Below are positions 17,772-27,208 of a stretch of 64,000 nt of DNA, piece by piece. The notes beneath the pieces are model-generated. The model was not told the DNA's origin, searched no databases, and worked only from the letters and a program-made list of their open reading frames with translations. Origin of the DNA: UBA12191 sp964422295 (GTDB taxonomy: Bacteria > Planctomycetota > UBA8108 > UBA1146); assembly GCA_964422295.1 (NCBI GenBank), contig CAYRAM010000009.1, positions 1 to 64,000 of the forward strand. Direction: 5' to 3'. A program made the position numbers and the translations under genes. Numbering within the stretch: position 1 is the stretch's first letter; each line of letters begins with the position of its first letter.

Positions 17772-19408
17772 GCTCACCTCCTGATTCAACCCGAGCCCGA
17801 TTGATGAAAATTCAGAGAACCCTTACAGATCACGCTCATGAAGAAGCTCAATGGAAAGGCGGCCCCCTTGCTGAAGTCGAGGAGGTCTACAGAAAGAGCA
17901 CTGATCAAAGATTCAAACCAGTTGAATTCTCTCATTTGGTTGAGACTGTACTCAATTCCCGAATTTTGTTCATTGGCGATTACCACACTCTTCGTGAATC
18001 CCAAAAAACTCCACTGAGGATTGCAAACCAACTTCTTGAGACAAACAGGAGTATTATCTTTTGCACAGAGGCGTTTTACATAGACGATCAGCCACTTCTT
18101 AATAGCTGGTTAGCTGAAGAAATCGATGACCATGAACTCCTGAATCAAACCGAGTGGAATTCAAAGTGGGGCTTCCCATGGAGAAACTTTGGCATGCAGA
18201 TGCAGTTTTTCAAAGATCGCTCAATACCCATAATGGCGCTCAACTCCCACGAAAATATTGTCGGAAGCTCCTTCGCAGCCAGAGATCGAATCGCAGCGAT
18301 GCGCCTAGTAGAAGTTCTTCGAGAAAACCCCGACGACCTGCTAATCGTTTCTTTTGGCGACCTCCATATGGCTCATGATCATCTGCCTGGAGAAGTGCAA
18401 CGGGTTCTCAAGTCACTAGGAGAAGAATCAGTTCCATTTACAATTTTGTTCCAAAATGTTGACACCATTTATTGGAAATTGGCCGAGATGAAACTTGAAC
18501 AGACGGTGTCAACTGTCCAACTGAAGGACGGCAACTTCTGCTTTATGGGGACCACTCCACTAGTCAAGATTCAATCAGCACTGAACTGGTATTCCAATGA
18601 ATTGGAACTTGAAGAGTCACTCGGGCTCGATCTCCCACCCACCATCTCGTCATCAGTCATGCATGATCAAATCTGGCTCATCATCGAAACTCTTTGTGAA
18701 TTTTTAGAGGTCCCTTCTGACGAGTTTCAAGATTTCAGCGTATATACAAGCAGAAACCTGGACCTTCTCGATCACCTCACTGGTGACCGCAAATTAACTC
18801 CAGAGGAGGTTCAAAAGATTCAAGGTCAATTCGAAGTTGAAGAGTCTTGCTACCTTCCACGATCAAGGATCATCTTTCTGGGCAACCTATCGACGAGACA
18901 CGCTGCTGAAGAAGCATCCCACCATATCAATTTTGTTCTATCAGGGCTTTTTCGTGAAGAGATACCTGCCAATGACAACTTTTATGAAACCACCATTCGA
19001 GAATGCCTTGGATACTTTGGTAGCAAAGTGGTTGACCACAACAGAAAGCCTCTGGGGAATGAAGAAATTGATCGAGTCATCGAAGATTTGGAATCTGGCT
19101 ACTCCCACCCTTTCCATGCAGAAACAATGGAATCACTTTTGGCAACACGCCGTTTTCTGTCTTCACTTTCGTCAGGCCAGATCCCCAAGGCCAAGGACAT
19201 AATTCCGCAGGATTCAAATCAAGACGTCATCTCGGGAGTCGCTCACCTCATCGGATATTTACTGGGGGAATGGATTTACAACGCCCTCGTCGAAGGTGAG
19301 ATTGATCGATCAGAAGTACGCGAGTTATTTTCTGATCCAATGGCAGGTTCGGGGTCAGGAATGCGCCTATTTGAGTACTGGATTGAAAAGGTCAGTCAGC
19401 AACCCTGA
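17768..19408 (+). CDS. ChaN-like (DUF399) protein with an unassigned C-terminal half
   Basis: Residues about 45-260 match the ChaN/haem-binding-uptake fold: RILFIGDYHTLRESQ, an acidic IIFCTEAFYIDDQ turn and IVSFGDLHMAHDHLP, the conserved strands and His/Asp residues of that family. Known ChaN proteins are lipoproteins, but no signal peptide or lipobox is visible here, so this copy is probably cytoplasmic. The remaining 280 residues are soluble and helix-rich and I do not recognise them. The protein is 546 residues. It starts at a TTG overlapping the mobA stop, and its last 13 bases overlap the 3' end of metG on the other strand. A haem or metal role is inference from the family. Confidence 0.72.
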   Translation: MSSPPDSTRARLMKIQRTLTDHAHEEAQWKGGPLAEVEEVYRKSTDQRFKPVEFSHLVETVLNSRILFIGDYHTLRESQKTPLRIANQLLETNRSIIFCTEAFYIDDQPLLNSWLAEEIDDHELLNQTEWNSKWGFPWRNFGMQMQFFKDRSIPIMALNSHENIVGSSFAARDRIAAMRLVEVLRENPDDLLIVSFGDLHMAHDHLPGEVQRVLKSLGEESVPFTILFQNVDTIYWKLAEMKLEQTVSTVQLKDGNFCFMGTTPLVKIQSALNWYSNELELEESLGLDLPPTISSSVMHDQIWLIIETLCEFLEVPSDEFQDFSVYTSRNLDLLDHLTGDRKLTPEEVQKIQGQFEVEESCYLPRSRIIFLGNLSTRHAAEEASHHINFVLSGLFREEIPANDNFYETTIRECLGYFGSKVVDHNRKPLGNEEIDRVIEDLESGYSHPFHAETMESLLATRRFLSSLSSGQIPKAKDIIPQDSNQDVISGVAHLIGYLLGEWIYNALVEGEIDRSEVRELFSDPMAGSGSGMRLFEYWIEKVSQQP

Positions 19409-21072
19409 TCAGATTCTTCCGACACCAACTCCAGGCGAGGATAAATTATTCCCGGGGGATCAAGTTCCCCTACCGAACTAAGAAGGCACTTTTCACCCAA
19501 ATCCCCCAACGCAGACTCCGGTGGTGGAGCGGATGATTGAAAAGCTGCCAAAAGCTTGCCGCTTGTAGCAGGCAAAAATGGAATCAGCAGAACTCCGATG
19601 GCGTGCACTATCTCCAATAGCACTGCAATGTCAGATCCACACTTTTGGAGATCCTCCTTGCGGCTCTTCCACGGCTCTGCCAAATCGAAGAGGCGATTTC
19701 CATGACGCGCCAAGGTCATCACTTTATCCAAGCCGTCCCTGAACTTTTGTCGCCCCAAAGCCTCGTCCCATTGTTGACGAGCCTCACGAATGACTTTTAA
19801 GACTTCACCATGCAAACTAGATGACGCCGCATCTGCAGGAACCTTGGAATCAAAGTTTTTTGCTGTAAACGTCAACATCCGATGAGCAAAATTACCCACT
19901 ACATCAGATAGTTCATCATTATTTCTTTGAATGAAGTCATCCCAAGTGAAGGAACTGTCTTTACCCTCTGGAGCAACTGCTGTGAGATAGTAACGGACCC
20001 TGTCCGCTTCAAAGAGCTCAAGAATCTCCTCGGCAGTAACACCGACGCCCTTGGACTTTGAAAACTTTTCACCCTTGAAGTTGAGATATTCGTTTGCAGG
20101 AATCGAAGTGGGGAGATGAAAATCGCCTTGCCCCATCAGCATTGCAGGCCAAATAACTGCGTGAAAAATTATATTGTCTTTTCCCAGAAAATGGACCAAC
20201 TCAACATCAGGGTCACTCCACCATGATTGCCAACCGTCTGGATCTCCTTGTTCTCGGAAGAACTCTCTGGTGAAGGAGATGTAACCGATCGGCGCATCAA
20301 ACCAAACGTACAAAACCTTGTCTTCTGCTTCATCCAGGGGAACAGGAACCCCCCATTCCAGATCGCGAGTGATCGAACGCGCAGGAAGGCCTTCCCTCAC
20401 AACTCCTCTTGCAAAGTTCCTGACGTTGTCTCGCCAATCTGTGCAAGATTTCAGCCAGGACTCCAATCGATCCTCATAGCGATCGAGCCTGAAAAACCAA
20501 TGCTTGGTTGGAATTAATTTGGGAGTCCCACGGCACACTGCACACTCAGGGTTTTTCAACTGCTCCTGCTCATAAGATTGCCCACAAGCATCGCATTGGT
20601 CTCCCCTGGCTCCCAGAGCGTCGCACCCTGGGCAAGTTCCCTCGACGTATCTGTCAGGCAGAAAGCGCTGGCAATCCTCACAGAAAAACTGGTGGGTAAC
20701 ATTTTCTTCAATGTCACCGCACTCATGAATTTTTGTAAAAAACTCCTGCGATAACTCGGCATGACCTTCGCAAGTGGATGTACCACTGTAGTGGTCGAAT
20801 TCGATATTCAGTGAACCGAACACCTTTTCTTGGATCGCCCTGTATCTGGCTACCACCTCCTTGGGTGTACTGTTTTCCTTTTGGGCAGTAATCGTTACGG
20901 GAACCCCATGATCGTCACTGCCACAGATGAAAACTGTCTGGATTCCCTTTAATCGCAAATACCGATTGTAGGTGTCGGCAGGGAGGTACACTCCTGCAAC
21001 ATGACCCAGGTGTGGATGGTTGTTGGCATAGGGCAGAGCAGCCGTAATCAAAACCCTGCGAGACTCGGTCAT
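19396..21072 (-). CDS. metG: Methionine--tRNA ligase
   Basis: The enzyme charges tRNA-Met. The class I HIGH-type motif appears as HPHLGH after ITAALPYANN, and the KMSKS-type motif as KFSKSKG. Zinc-knuckle cysteines (CEDC, CPGC, CDAC, CAVC) place it with the E. coli-like form carrying a full knuckle set. The anticodon-binding helical domain follows, but the optional C-terminal tRNA-binding (EMAP-like) domain is absent, giving 558 residues. The ATG at 21072 has CAGGAG six bases upstream; the longer frame to 21111 is unlikely. It follows the DUF1844 gene by 13 bases in a pyrG-DUF1844-metG run. Confidence 0.97.
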   Translation of the reverse strand: MTESRRVLITAALPYANNHPHLGHVAGVYLPADTYNRYLRLKGIQTVFICGSDDHGVPVTITAQKENSTPKEVVARYRAIQEKVFGSLNIEFDHYSGTSTCEGHAELSQEFFTKIHECGDIEENVTHQFFCEDCQRFLPDRYVEGTCPGCDALGARGDQCDACGQSYEQEQLKNPECAVCRGTPKLIPTKHWFFRLDRYEDRLESWLKSCTDWRDNVRNFARGVVREGLPARSITRDLEWGVPVPLDEAEDKVLYVWFDAPIGYISFTREFFREQGDPDGWQSWWSDPDVELVHFLGKDNIIFHAVIWPAMLMGQGDFHLPTSIPANEYLNFKGEKFSKSKGVGVTAEEILELFEADRVRYYLTAVAPEGKDSSFTWDDFIQRNNDELSDVVGNFAHRMLTFTAKNFDSKVPADAASSSLHGEVLKVIREARQQWDEALGRQKFRDGLDKVMTLARHGNRLFDLAEPWKSRKEDLQKCGSDIAVLLEIVHAIGVLLIPFLPATSGKLLAAFQSSAPPPESALGDLGEKCLLSSVGELDPPGIIYPRLELVSEESDQGC

Positions 21073-21085
21073 GATGCGCTCCTGC

Positions 21086-21517
21086 TCAATCACTTTCTGA
21101 GTCAGGCTCATTTGCCATCAGGTCTTGTGCTGCCTGGCTTTGGGCATCTGCGACTTGGGTATATGCCACGTGTAGGTCGCGCAGAAGATCCCTGATCATG
21201 CTGTCTTCTTCCGCAGAACGATTACCTTCAGTTTTGCTTTCAAGAACCCCAAGGAGATCGATCGTCTCTTTCGCCAAACTCAAATCGAGCATTCTCTCAC
21301 CTGTCCGAGGATCAGGGATTTGGCCCAGAGCCATGAGCGCTGGATATGCGATCTGCTGGACTAAACTTGGAAAGCGGGGATCACTCTTCGCAACACTCGA
21401 TTCACCAGGATCACCAGTCTCCTCGACGATCCCGCCCATTTGAGAAGCGAGCTTTTGCTTCTCTTCCTGAGCCCTGCGCTTCCAATCGTCATCGATACGC
21501 TTGTTGTCGTCAGACAC
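21086..21517 (-). CDS. DUF1844 family protein
   Basis: A 143-residue, mostly helical soluble protein. The middle matches the DUF1844 pattern: SLVQQIAYPALMALGQIPDP followed by AKETIDLLGVLESKTEGN. No enzymatic motif is known for this family. The GTG at 21517 has GAGGAG eight bases upstream and overlaps the end of pyrG by eight bases, so this start is well supported over the longer frame to 21637, which would run far into pyrG. It lies between pyrG and metG, a setting that suggests a housekeeping role. Confidence 0.82.
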   Translation of the reverse strand: MSDDNKRIDDDWKRRAQEEKQKLASQMGGIVEETGDPGESSVAKSDPRFPSLVQQIAYPALMALGQIPDPRTGERMLDLSLAKETIDLLGVLESKTEGNRSAEEDSMIRDLLRDLHVAYTQVADAQSQAAQDLMANEPDSESD

Positions 21518-23120
21518 CCCTGACTCTCCTCTCAAGCGCAGCTGTGACAAATCCCCTGAAGAGAGGGTGGGCATCAAATGGTTTTGACTGGAACTCGGGA
21601 TGGTACTGGCATGCCACAAACCAGGGATGATTTTCAACTTCTACAACTTCGACCAGTTGACCATCCGGGCTTGTTCCGCTGATCCTCATGCCTGCTTCCT
21701 GCAAGCGCTCGCGGTAATCATTGTTGAATTCATAACGATGGCGATGTCGCTCCGACACGTCAAAGGTTCCGTACTCCTTGTGGCTAGTTGAACCGTCCTT
21801 AAAGCGACATGGCCAACCGCCCAATCTCATCGTCCCACCCTTCTCAGAGACATCCTGCTGCTCCTGGAGAAGTGTGATGACCGGATGGGGAGTATCCTTG
21901 TGAATTTCAGTGGAAGAAGCCTCTTCGATCCCCAGGACATTGCGGCAATATTCGATGACCGCTGCATGCATCCCGTAGCAGATTCCAAAGAAGGGGACGT
22001 TATTTTCACGTGCATAGCGAATCGTATTGACCTTGCCTTCGAGACCGCGCTCTCCGAAGCCTCCAGGAACCAAAATTCCATCGACTCCGCCAAGCACGGC
22101 AGCTGGATCTCCATTCGCCAACTCTTCAGCCTGAATCCTTCGGAAACGAACCCTCGAATTGTTTGCGATGCCACCGTGGGTCAACGCTTCATAGATCGAT
22201 TTGTAGGAGTCGGTCAGTTCGATGTATTTTCCAACGACTGCAATTTCTACCTCATTCTGTGGATTCTTCAGTGATTCAATCACTTCGATCCAGTTGTCCA
22301 TGTTTCCTGAACCCGGCTCACGCTTGAAGTGTTCAAGAATCCTCATGTCCAACTGCTGCTGTCTCAGCACCAATGGCAATTCGTAGATCGAGGTTTCCAC
22401 ATCTTTTTCGATGAAAACCGAATCCACCGGCACATTGCAGAAGAGTGCCAATTTGTCGCAAACTTCTCTTTCAACATCCATCTCCGAACGACAAACCAAT
22501 ATATCGGGAACGATTCCAATCTCTCGCAATCGACCCACCGAATGCTGCGTTGGTTTGGTTTTGATCTCTCCGCTGGCTTTGATGAAAGGCAACAGTGTCA
22601 AATGGATGAAAAGGACATTTTCACGACCATGTTGATGACCGAACTGGCGCAAAGCCTCCAGGAAAGGGAGGCTTTCGATATCACCGACAGTTCCGCCGAT
22701 CTCTGTAATCACTACATCCACATCTGTGGACCCAACCCTGGAAATGCTTTCCTTGATTTCATCGGTGATGTGAGGAATTACCTGAACAGTTTTGCCCAAG
22801 TAGTCTCCCCTGCGTTCACGTTGGATGACCGAAGAATAAATTTTGCCGGTAGTGTAATTGGAATGCTGACTGATCTCACATGATGTAAATCGTTCGTAAT
22901 GGCCCAGGTCGAGATCGGTCTCTGCTCCATCGGGAGTGACGTAAACTTCTCCATGCTGGAATGGGCTCATCGTTCCGGGATCAACATTGATATAGGGGTC
23001 AAATTTTTGAAGTGCGATCTTGAGACCATGGCTCTCCAGCAGAGAACCGATCGCTGCGCTGGTCAATCCCTTGCCCAACCCCGAAACCACACCACCAGTG
23101 ACAAAGATGTACTGTGTCAT
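21510..23120 (-). CDS. pyrG: CTP synthase
   Basis: PyrG makes CTP from UTP, ATP and glutamine. The N-terminal amidoligase domain starts YIFVTGGVVSGLGKG and contains KFDPYINVDPGTMSPFQHGEV. The C-terminal glutamine amidotransferase domain has the nucleophile in FFGICYGMH and the catalytic His/Glu in the final CQYHPEFQSKP. From ATG 23120 it has 536 residues, the usual size. The frame stays open to a TTG at 23228, and the extra 36 codons form a Leu-rich four-residue repeat made from 12-bp DNA repeats. Whether that extension is translated is uncertain. Confidence 0.97.
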   Translation of the reverse strand: MTQYIFVTGGVVSGLGKGLTSAAIGSLLESHGLKIALQKFDPYINVDPGTMSPFQHGEVYVTPDGAETDLDLGHYERFTSCEISQHSNYTTGKIYSSVIQRERRGDYLGKTVQVIPHITDEIKESISRVGSTDVDVVITEIGGTVGDIESLPFLEALRQFGHQHGRENVLFIHLTLLPFIKASGEIKTKPTQHSVGRLREIGIVPDILVCRSEMDVEREVCDKLALFCNVPVDSVFIEKDVETSIYELPLVLRQQQLDMRILEHFKREPGSGNMDNWIEVIESLKNPQNEVEIAVVGKYIELTDSYKSIYEALTHGGIANNSRVRFRRIQAEELANGDPAAVLGGVDGILVPGGFGERGLEGKVNTIRYARENNVPFFGICYGMHAAVIEYCRNVLGIEEASSTEIHKDTPHPVITLLQEQQDVSEKGGTMRLGGWPCRFKDGSTSHKEYGTFDVSERHRHRYEFNNDYRERLQEAGMRISGTSPDGQLVEVVEVENHPWFVACQYHPEFQSKPFDAHPLFRGFVTAALERRVRGV

Positions 23121-23140
23121 TTCCTCAGTCCGTTCCCCCA

Positions 23141-23212
23141 CGAGTAAGTTCCCGAGTAAGTTCCCGAGCAACTCCTCGAGCAAATCCCCAAGTGAATCCA
23201 CAATTGGATTCC
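23141..23212. repeat. Six 12-bp degenerate tandem repeats upstream of pyrG
   Basis: The units are CGAGTAAGTTCC (twice, identical), CGAGCAACTCCT, CGAGCAAATCCC, CAAGTGAATCCA and CAATTGGATTCC, head to tail. They lie 20 bp before the pyrG ATG. Read on the minus strand in the pyrG frame they encode a repeating x-x-Leu-x pattern. Confidence 0.75.
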
Positions 23213-23300
23213 ACTCTCCTACACACAACTACACAAATTACTCCGCCCGACAGTGGGCTCCGCCATGTACGCAGGGCCAACTGCTGAGTCCGAATCCCGT

Positions 23301-24068
23301 TCAACTCCCCGCATCTTCCCGCATCCTGAGTGTATTCTCCACGAATCGTTGATAATCTTCTTCAGTATCAATTCCGGGAGCAGCCCCGGAAACCTCTCCA
23401 ACAGCGATTTCGTGGCCAAATTCAAGCCATCTGAGTTGTTCCAGCCGCTCTTGAGATTCCAACTCACCGATCGGCAATTGGGTAAATTTACCGAGAGATG
23501 AGGGGCTAAATCCATAAATTCCAATGTGCTGAAGCCACCCTCCTTGGGGGATTCGCCCCCTTTCGCAGTGGGGAATCGCCTGCCGACTGAAGAGACGAGC
23601 TCTCCCAAAATCGTCGAGGATGACTTTGACCCTGTTCGGATTACGGAACTGCTCCTCCGAATTCGGGTCCCGATGGCGAGTGGCGAGGGTCGCTACCGAG
23701 CAATTCTCACACGACTCCAACAACTCAAACAGTTTGATGACATGCTCAGGGTCCAATTCCGGTTCATCTCCCTGAACATTGACCACCCTTGAATCGTCGG
23801 AAAGATCCAATTGGACGCATGCTTCTGCGACCCGGTCCGTTCCACTCGCCAGATCTGGATTTGTCTCGACGACTTCACCCCCAAAGTTCCTCACTGCAGA
23901 ACTCATCTGGGGGCCATCCGCAGCAACCACTACTCGGGAAACTCCAGGTACAGACTGACAGAGTTGATAGACATGACGGATCAGCGGCCAACCGGTCTGG
24001 TCGAGCAGCAATTTCCCCGGCAGGCGCCGGGATGCGATTCTGGCAGGAATGATGATCACACGTGGCAT
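23301..24068 (-). CDS. kdsB: 3-deoxy-manno-octulosonate cytidylyltransferase
   Basis: KdsB activates Kdo with CTP to form CMP-Kdo for the LPS inner core. The N-terminal nucleotide-binding motif IIPARIASRRLPGK is classical; VVNVQGDEPEL and the later GIYGFSP follow at the expected spacing, and IDTEEDYQRF is the usual C-terminal signature. It is 255 residues long. The ATG at 24068 has no clear ribosome site but matches the family's start exactly. Its presence implies a Kdo-containing LPS and thus an outer membrane. pyrG, which makes the CTP substrate, is the next gene on the same strand, 180 bp away. Confidence 0.95.
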   Translation of the reverse strand: MPRVIIIPARIASRRLPGKLLLDQTGWPLIRHVYQLCQSVPGVSRVVVAADGPQMSSAVRNFGGEVVETNPDLASGTDRVAEACVQLDLSDDSRVVNVQGDEPELDPEHVIKLFELLESCENCSVATLATRHRDPNSEEQFRNPNRVKVILDDFGRARLFSRQAIPHCERGRIPQGGWLQHIGIYGFSPSSLGKFTQLPIGELESQERLEQLRWLEFGHEIAVGEVSGAAPGIDTEEDYQRFVENTLRMREDAGS

Positions 24069-24181
24069 CGTGACAAGTTAAGTCTCAATATCGTCGGTGT
24101 CCAGCAAACAAGTGGAGAGGCAAAGATATTGGGTAAAACATGCTCAAAACATCGATACACTCCAAGGCTCCCGCGAATGTG

Positions 24182-25231
24182 TTAACGAGTTACCTGGGTG
24201 CAAACGTTTTCATGAAGAGCCTCCAAATTGTCGAGCATGGTTCGCATGGGAAACTGCTCTCGGACGTGCTCGATTCCCCTCTTTGACTGCTGCAATGCCT
24301 TCTCTGGATCAGAAAGCAAGTTCAACCCCGCATCTGCCAATGCCTGCGGATCACCGGGGCGTACCAAAGTGCAAATCCCCTCCGCCCCCAACAGCGACAG
24401 GATTTCGCCGCCACCGGTGGCGATGGTGGGAACTCCCCTGGCCAGCCCCTCAAGCAGATGCAGCCCCGACCCACCCCAGTCACTGACCAGCATGAGCAGA
24501 TCCACGGCTCGATAAACAGAATCCGGATCCGCCGGAGGAGCTACAAATGTCAATGTCCCATCCAGATCCAGGGACTTGCTGACACTGCGCAATCTTCTCT
24601 CGTCAGGACCTTCGCCGAGAATCGTAAAGATTTTTTCGCTGCTCGACTTTCTCATGATGCTTGCAGCATGAATGAAGTCATCCAGACGGCGGCCCTTCTC
24701 CAGTCGTCCAACAGTTCCAATCACCGGAATCGCAGCAGAGTCCCGTTGATCCTGATCTGTTTCGGGAACCTCGATCCCGTAAGGGATCACCCGGATATTT
24801 TCTTTGACGATTCCCAGTTCATTGACCAGGTGCTCTCTCAAGTCCTGATTTACGACCACTACCGCAGCCGCAGATCTGGTTGATCTGGCGGATCTCTCCG
24901 ATTTCAACCATGAGTGGACGGTGTGGATCAAAGGGCGATCAAGGGCCGAGGACAAGCGTTTGCCGATTCTGAGGGATCCGGGTCCGCCGGTGGCATGGAT
25001 AAAATGCGGGTCAAACTCCTGAAGAAATCCCTGCAGTCTTCGTCTCGCCAACCAAGAACGCGGGTTCTCATATACCTCGATCCCCAATGATCGAAAGAGA
25101 GGCAAAAAGACACCCCCCCGGCAAATCATCTGGATTTCATAGCCACGTTGTTGAAGTCCACGAACCAGACTGAGTGCGTAGGTCGTGGGAACTGACCAAT
25201 CGAGGCGACCAGAAACGACCAGCATCCGCAT
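24182..25231 (-). CDS. GT4-type glycosyltransferase
   Basis: A 349-residue glycosyltransferase of GT-B fold. The N-terminal half has RMLVVSGRLDWSVPTTYAL and the acceptor-side loop HATGGPGSLRIGKRL. The C-terminal half has IPVIGTVGRLEKGRRLDDFI, a donor-binding loop, and EGLARGVPTIATGGGEI, the E-x7-E-like region of GT4 enzymes. The start at ATG 25231 is chosen because GGGGGA precedes it; the frame upstream to 25414 would run over the queC start. Substrate unknown. Next to kdsB, a role in LPS or surface sugar assembly is reasonable. Confidence 0.88.
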   Translation of the reverse strand: MRMLVVSGRLDWSVPTTYALSLVRGLQQRGYEIQMICRGGVFLPLFRSLGIEVYENPRSWLARRRLQGFLQEFDPHFIHATGGPGSLRIGKRLSSALDRPLIHTVHSWLKSERSARSTRSAAAVVVVNQDLREHLVNELGIVKENIRVIPYGIEVPETDQDQRDSAAIPVIGTVGRLEKGRRLDDFIHAASIMRKSSSEKIFTILGEGPDERRLRSVSKSLDLDGTLTFVAPPADPDSVYRAVDLLMLVSDWGGSGLHLLEGLARGVPTIATGGGEILSLLGAEGICTLVRPGDPQALADAGLNLLSDPEKALQQSKRGIEHVREQFPMRTMLDNLEALHENVCTQVTR

Positions 25232-25331
25232 CAATTCCCCCTGACCAGGATTACTGAGTTCACCGGGACTTGTTCCCCACAGAGTGTCAGGATATACGAC
25301 AAGAGCCCCATCGACCAACAGGAGATCTCGC

Positions 25332-26069
25332 ATGGCACAACAAAAGTCTATCGAGCAGTGTGATTCCATCGCCCTCGCCAGTGGAGGACTCGATTCTTCC
25401 ACGGTACTCAGCATCGCAATTGAGCAGGGATTTCACCCATTGCCACTGGCTTTTCGTTATGGACAGAAACATGAGGTCGAATTGGATTGCCTCCACAGGG
25501 TGACTGCATTCCTTGGTTTGCCAGCGCCCCTGGTCCTCAATCTGCCTTACAAGTCGATCGGAGGCTCTGCTCTCCTGGGAGATGGCGTGATCCCGCCAGA
25601 ACCCAATGATGGCGCACAACATCGAGCCCAGATCCCCGTCACCTACGTTCCTGCAAGAAATTTGGTCTTCCTCTCTATTGCTACAGCTGTCGCTGAAGCC
25701 CGGGGGGTCCGGGATCTTTGGATCGGTGTTAATGCCCTCGATTACAGCGGCTATCCCGATTGCCGACCCGAATTTTTGGACTCATTCCTGCGGACAATCC
25801 ATTTGGGAACCAGGGATGGGTCCACCGGGGATGACTCCGCAGGTATCGGATCGGCAGAACCTCACTGGCGCATGCATGCTCCACTTGCAGAAATGAGCAA
25901 AGCGGAAATCATTCGCACAGCAAGCAAACTCGGCCTTGACCTGTCCCTGACCCACTCCTGTTACGATCCAGGGGATAATGGCGAGGCTTGCGGGATCTGC
26001 GACTCATGCGGGCTCAGAAGGCGAGGATTTGAAGAAGCAGGAATCAAAGATCCGACCGTATATTCCTGA
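25332..26069 (+). CDS. queC: 7-cyano-7-deazaguanine synthase QueC
   Basis: QueC converts 7-carboxy-7-deazaguanine to preQ0 with ATP and ammonia, in the queuosine pathway. The PP-loop SGGLDSST, the RNLVFLS stretch, and the C-terminal zinc cluster C-YDPGDNGEA-CGICDSC are all present. From ATG 25332, with GGAG seven bases upstream, it has 245 residues, the normal size; the longer frame to 25284 adds no conserved sequence. It diverges from the glycosyltransferase with a 100-bp shared upstream region. No other queuosine gene is in the window. Confidence 0.96.
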   Translation: MAQQKSIEQCDSIALASGGLDSSTVLSIAIEQGFHPLPLAFRYGQKHEVELDCLHRVTAFLGLPAPLVLNLPYKSIGGSALLGDGVIPPEPNDGAQHRAQIPVTYVPARNLVFLSIATAVAEARGVRDLWIGVNALDYSGYPDCRPEFLDSFLRTIHLGTRDGSTGDDSAGIGSAEPHWRMHAPLAEMSKAEIIRTASKLGLDLSLTHSCYDPGDNGEACGICDSCGLRRRGFEEAGIKDPTVYS

Positions 26070-26226
26070 GTCTCACAATTTTCTCGCCGATCCGACCAAT
26101 TTACTCTGCAGTCAGCGGGTTCGGCACGTTAGCATCCGCGAAATCGATTCCGGAAATGGAGACTTCGCCAAGGGTCCCCATTGATTGGATTCCGGTCGGA
26201 TTAAATGCGATGAGAGGACCTGGACA

Positions 26227-27195
26227 GTGTCAAGAAATGTGCTCGTCACAGGTGGGGCTGGCTTTATTGGTAGTCACGTCTGCGAAAAATTGCTCTCTCG
26301 TGGAGATGAGGTCATCAGTCTCGACAATTTGGACGAGTACTACGACCCCGAGCTCAAAAAATCACGCTTGGATCATCTCTCCAACTATTCAGGCTTCACT
26401 TCCCTCATCGGAGATATCCGCGATGGTGAATACCTGACTCAGATCGCCAAGAGCCACCCTATCGATGCAATCGTTCATCTCGCTGCTCGCGCCGGTGTGC
26501 GCCCATCGATCCAAAAACCGGGGCTGTATGTCGACGTCAATGTTAACGGCACAATCCAAATCCTGGAGATGGCAAACAATCATGGCATTGATCATCTTGT
26601 ATTTGCCTCTTCATCGTCTGTTTACGGCGACAGAAATACGGTTCCTTTTCATGAAAGTGACCCCGTCGACAAGCCGGTTTCCACCTACGCTGCAACAAAA
26701 AAGGCGGGTGAGATTTTGTGCCATGCATTTCATCACTTGCATGGGATCAATATTTTCTGCCTACGCTATTTCACTGTGTACGGTCCCCACCAACGACCTG
26801 AAATGGCTATTCACAAGTTCACATCCATGATCCAACGGGGGCAGGCAATCCCCATGTTCGGGGACGGCTCGATGGAAAGAGACTTCACATACATCGATGA
26901 CATTGTGAGTGGAACCATCGCAGCACTGGACCGAGTGAATGGGTACGAAATCATCAATCTTGGAAATCACCGCAGCATCCGCTTGGACAGCCTAATAGAA
27001 CTGATCGGCTCTGCTTGCGGAATGCAGATCGAGATTGAACGTCTACCTGCACCTCCAGGAGACGTATTGAAAACGTTTGCCTCCATCGACAAGGCAAAAA
27101 AACTACTCAGTTACGACCCTGCGACGCCTATCGAATCCGGCATCGAAAAATTCGTCGCTTGGTTCGTTGCCGAAGCGGACAGTAACCGATGCTAG
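26227..27195 (+). CDS. NAD-dependent sugar epimerase, UDP-glucuronate 4-epimerase-like
   Basis: An extended short-chain dehydrogenase acting on a nucleotide sugar. The NAD site is LVTGGAGFIGSHVCE, followed by DNLDEYYDPELKKSR, a pattern typical of UDP-glucuronate 4-epimerases. The catalytic Ser-Ser-Ser and Tyr-x-x-x-Lys (YAATK) residues are in place, then RYFTVYGPHQRPEMA and the ERDFTYIDDIV strand. GTG at 26227 with AGAGGA upstream gives 322 residues; a TTG at 26185 is the alternative. It is followed 13 bp later by a DegT aminotransferase, so the pair likely builds a modified sugar for a surface glycan. Substrate is inferred. Confidence 0.88.
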   Translation: MSRNVLVTGGAGFIGSHVCEKLLSRGDEVISLDNLDEYYDPELKKSRLDHLSNYSGFTSLIGDIRDGEYLTQIAKSHPIDAIVHLAARAGVRPSIQKPGLYVDVNVNGTIQILEMANNHGIDHLVFASSSSVYGDRNTVPFHESDPVDKPVSTYAATKKAGEILCHAFHHLHGINIFCLRYFTVYGPHQRPEMAIHKFTSMIQRGQAIPMFGDGSMERDFTYIDDIVSGTIAALDRVNGYEIINLGNHRSIRLDSLIELIGSACGMQIEIERLPAPPGDVLKTFASIDKAKKLLSYDPATPIESGIEKFVAWFVAEADSNRC

Positions 27196-27208
27196 ATAAG
27201 GCTTTCCA

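Noticed and set aside
23229..23300. tRNA-like strings (GTCCGAATCCC, GTTCAACTC) between pyrG and kdsB
   Set aside because: Neither strand gives paired T-arm, D-arm and acceptor stems, so no tRNA is called.
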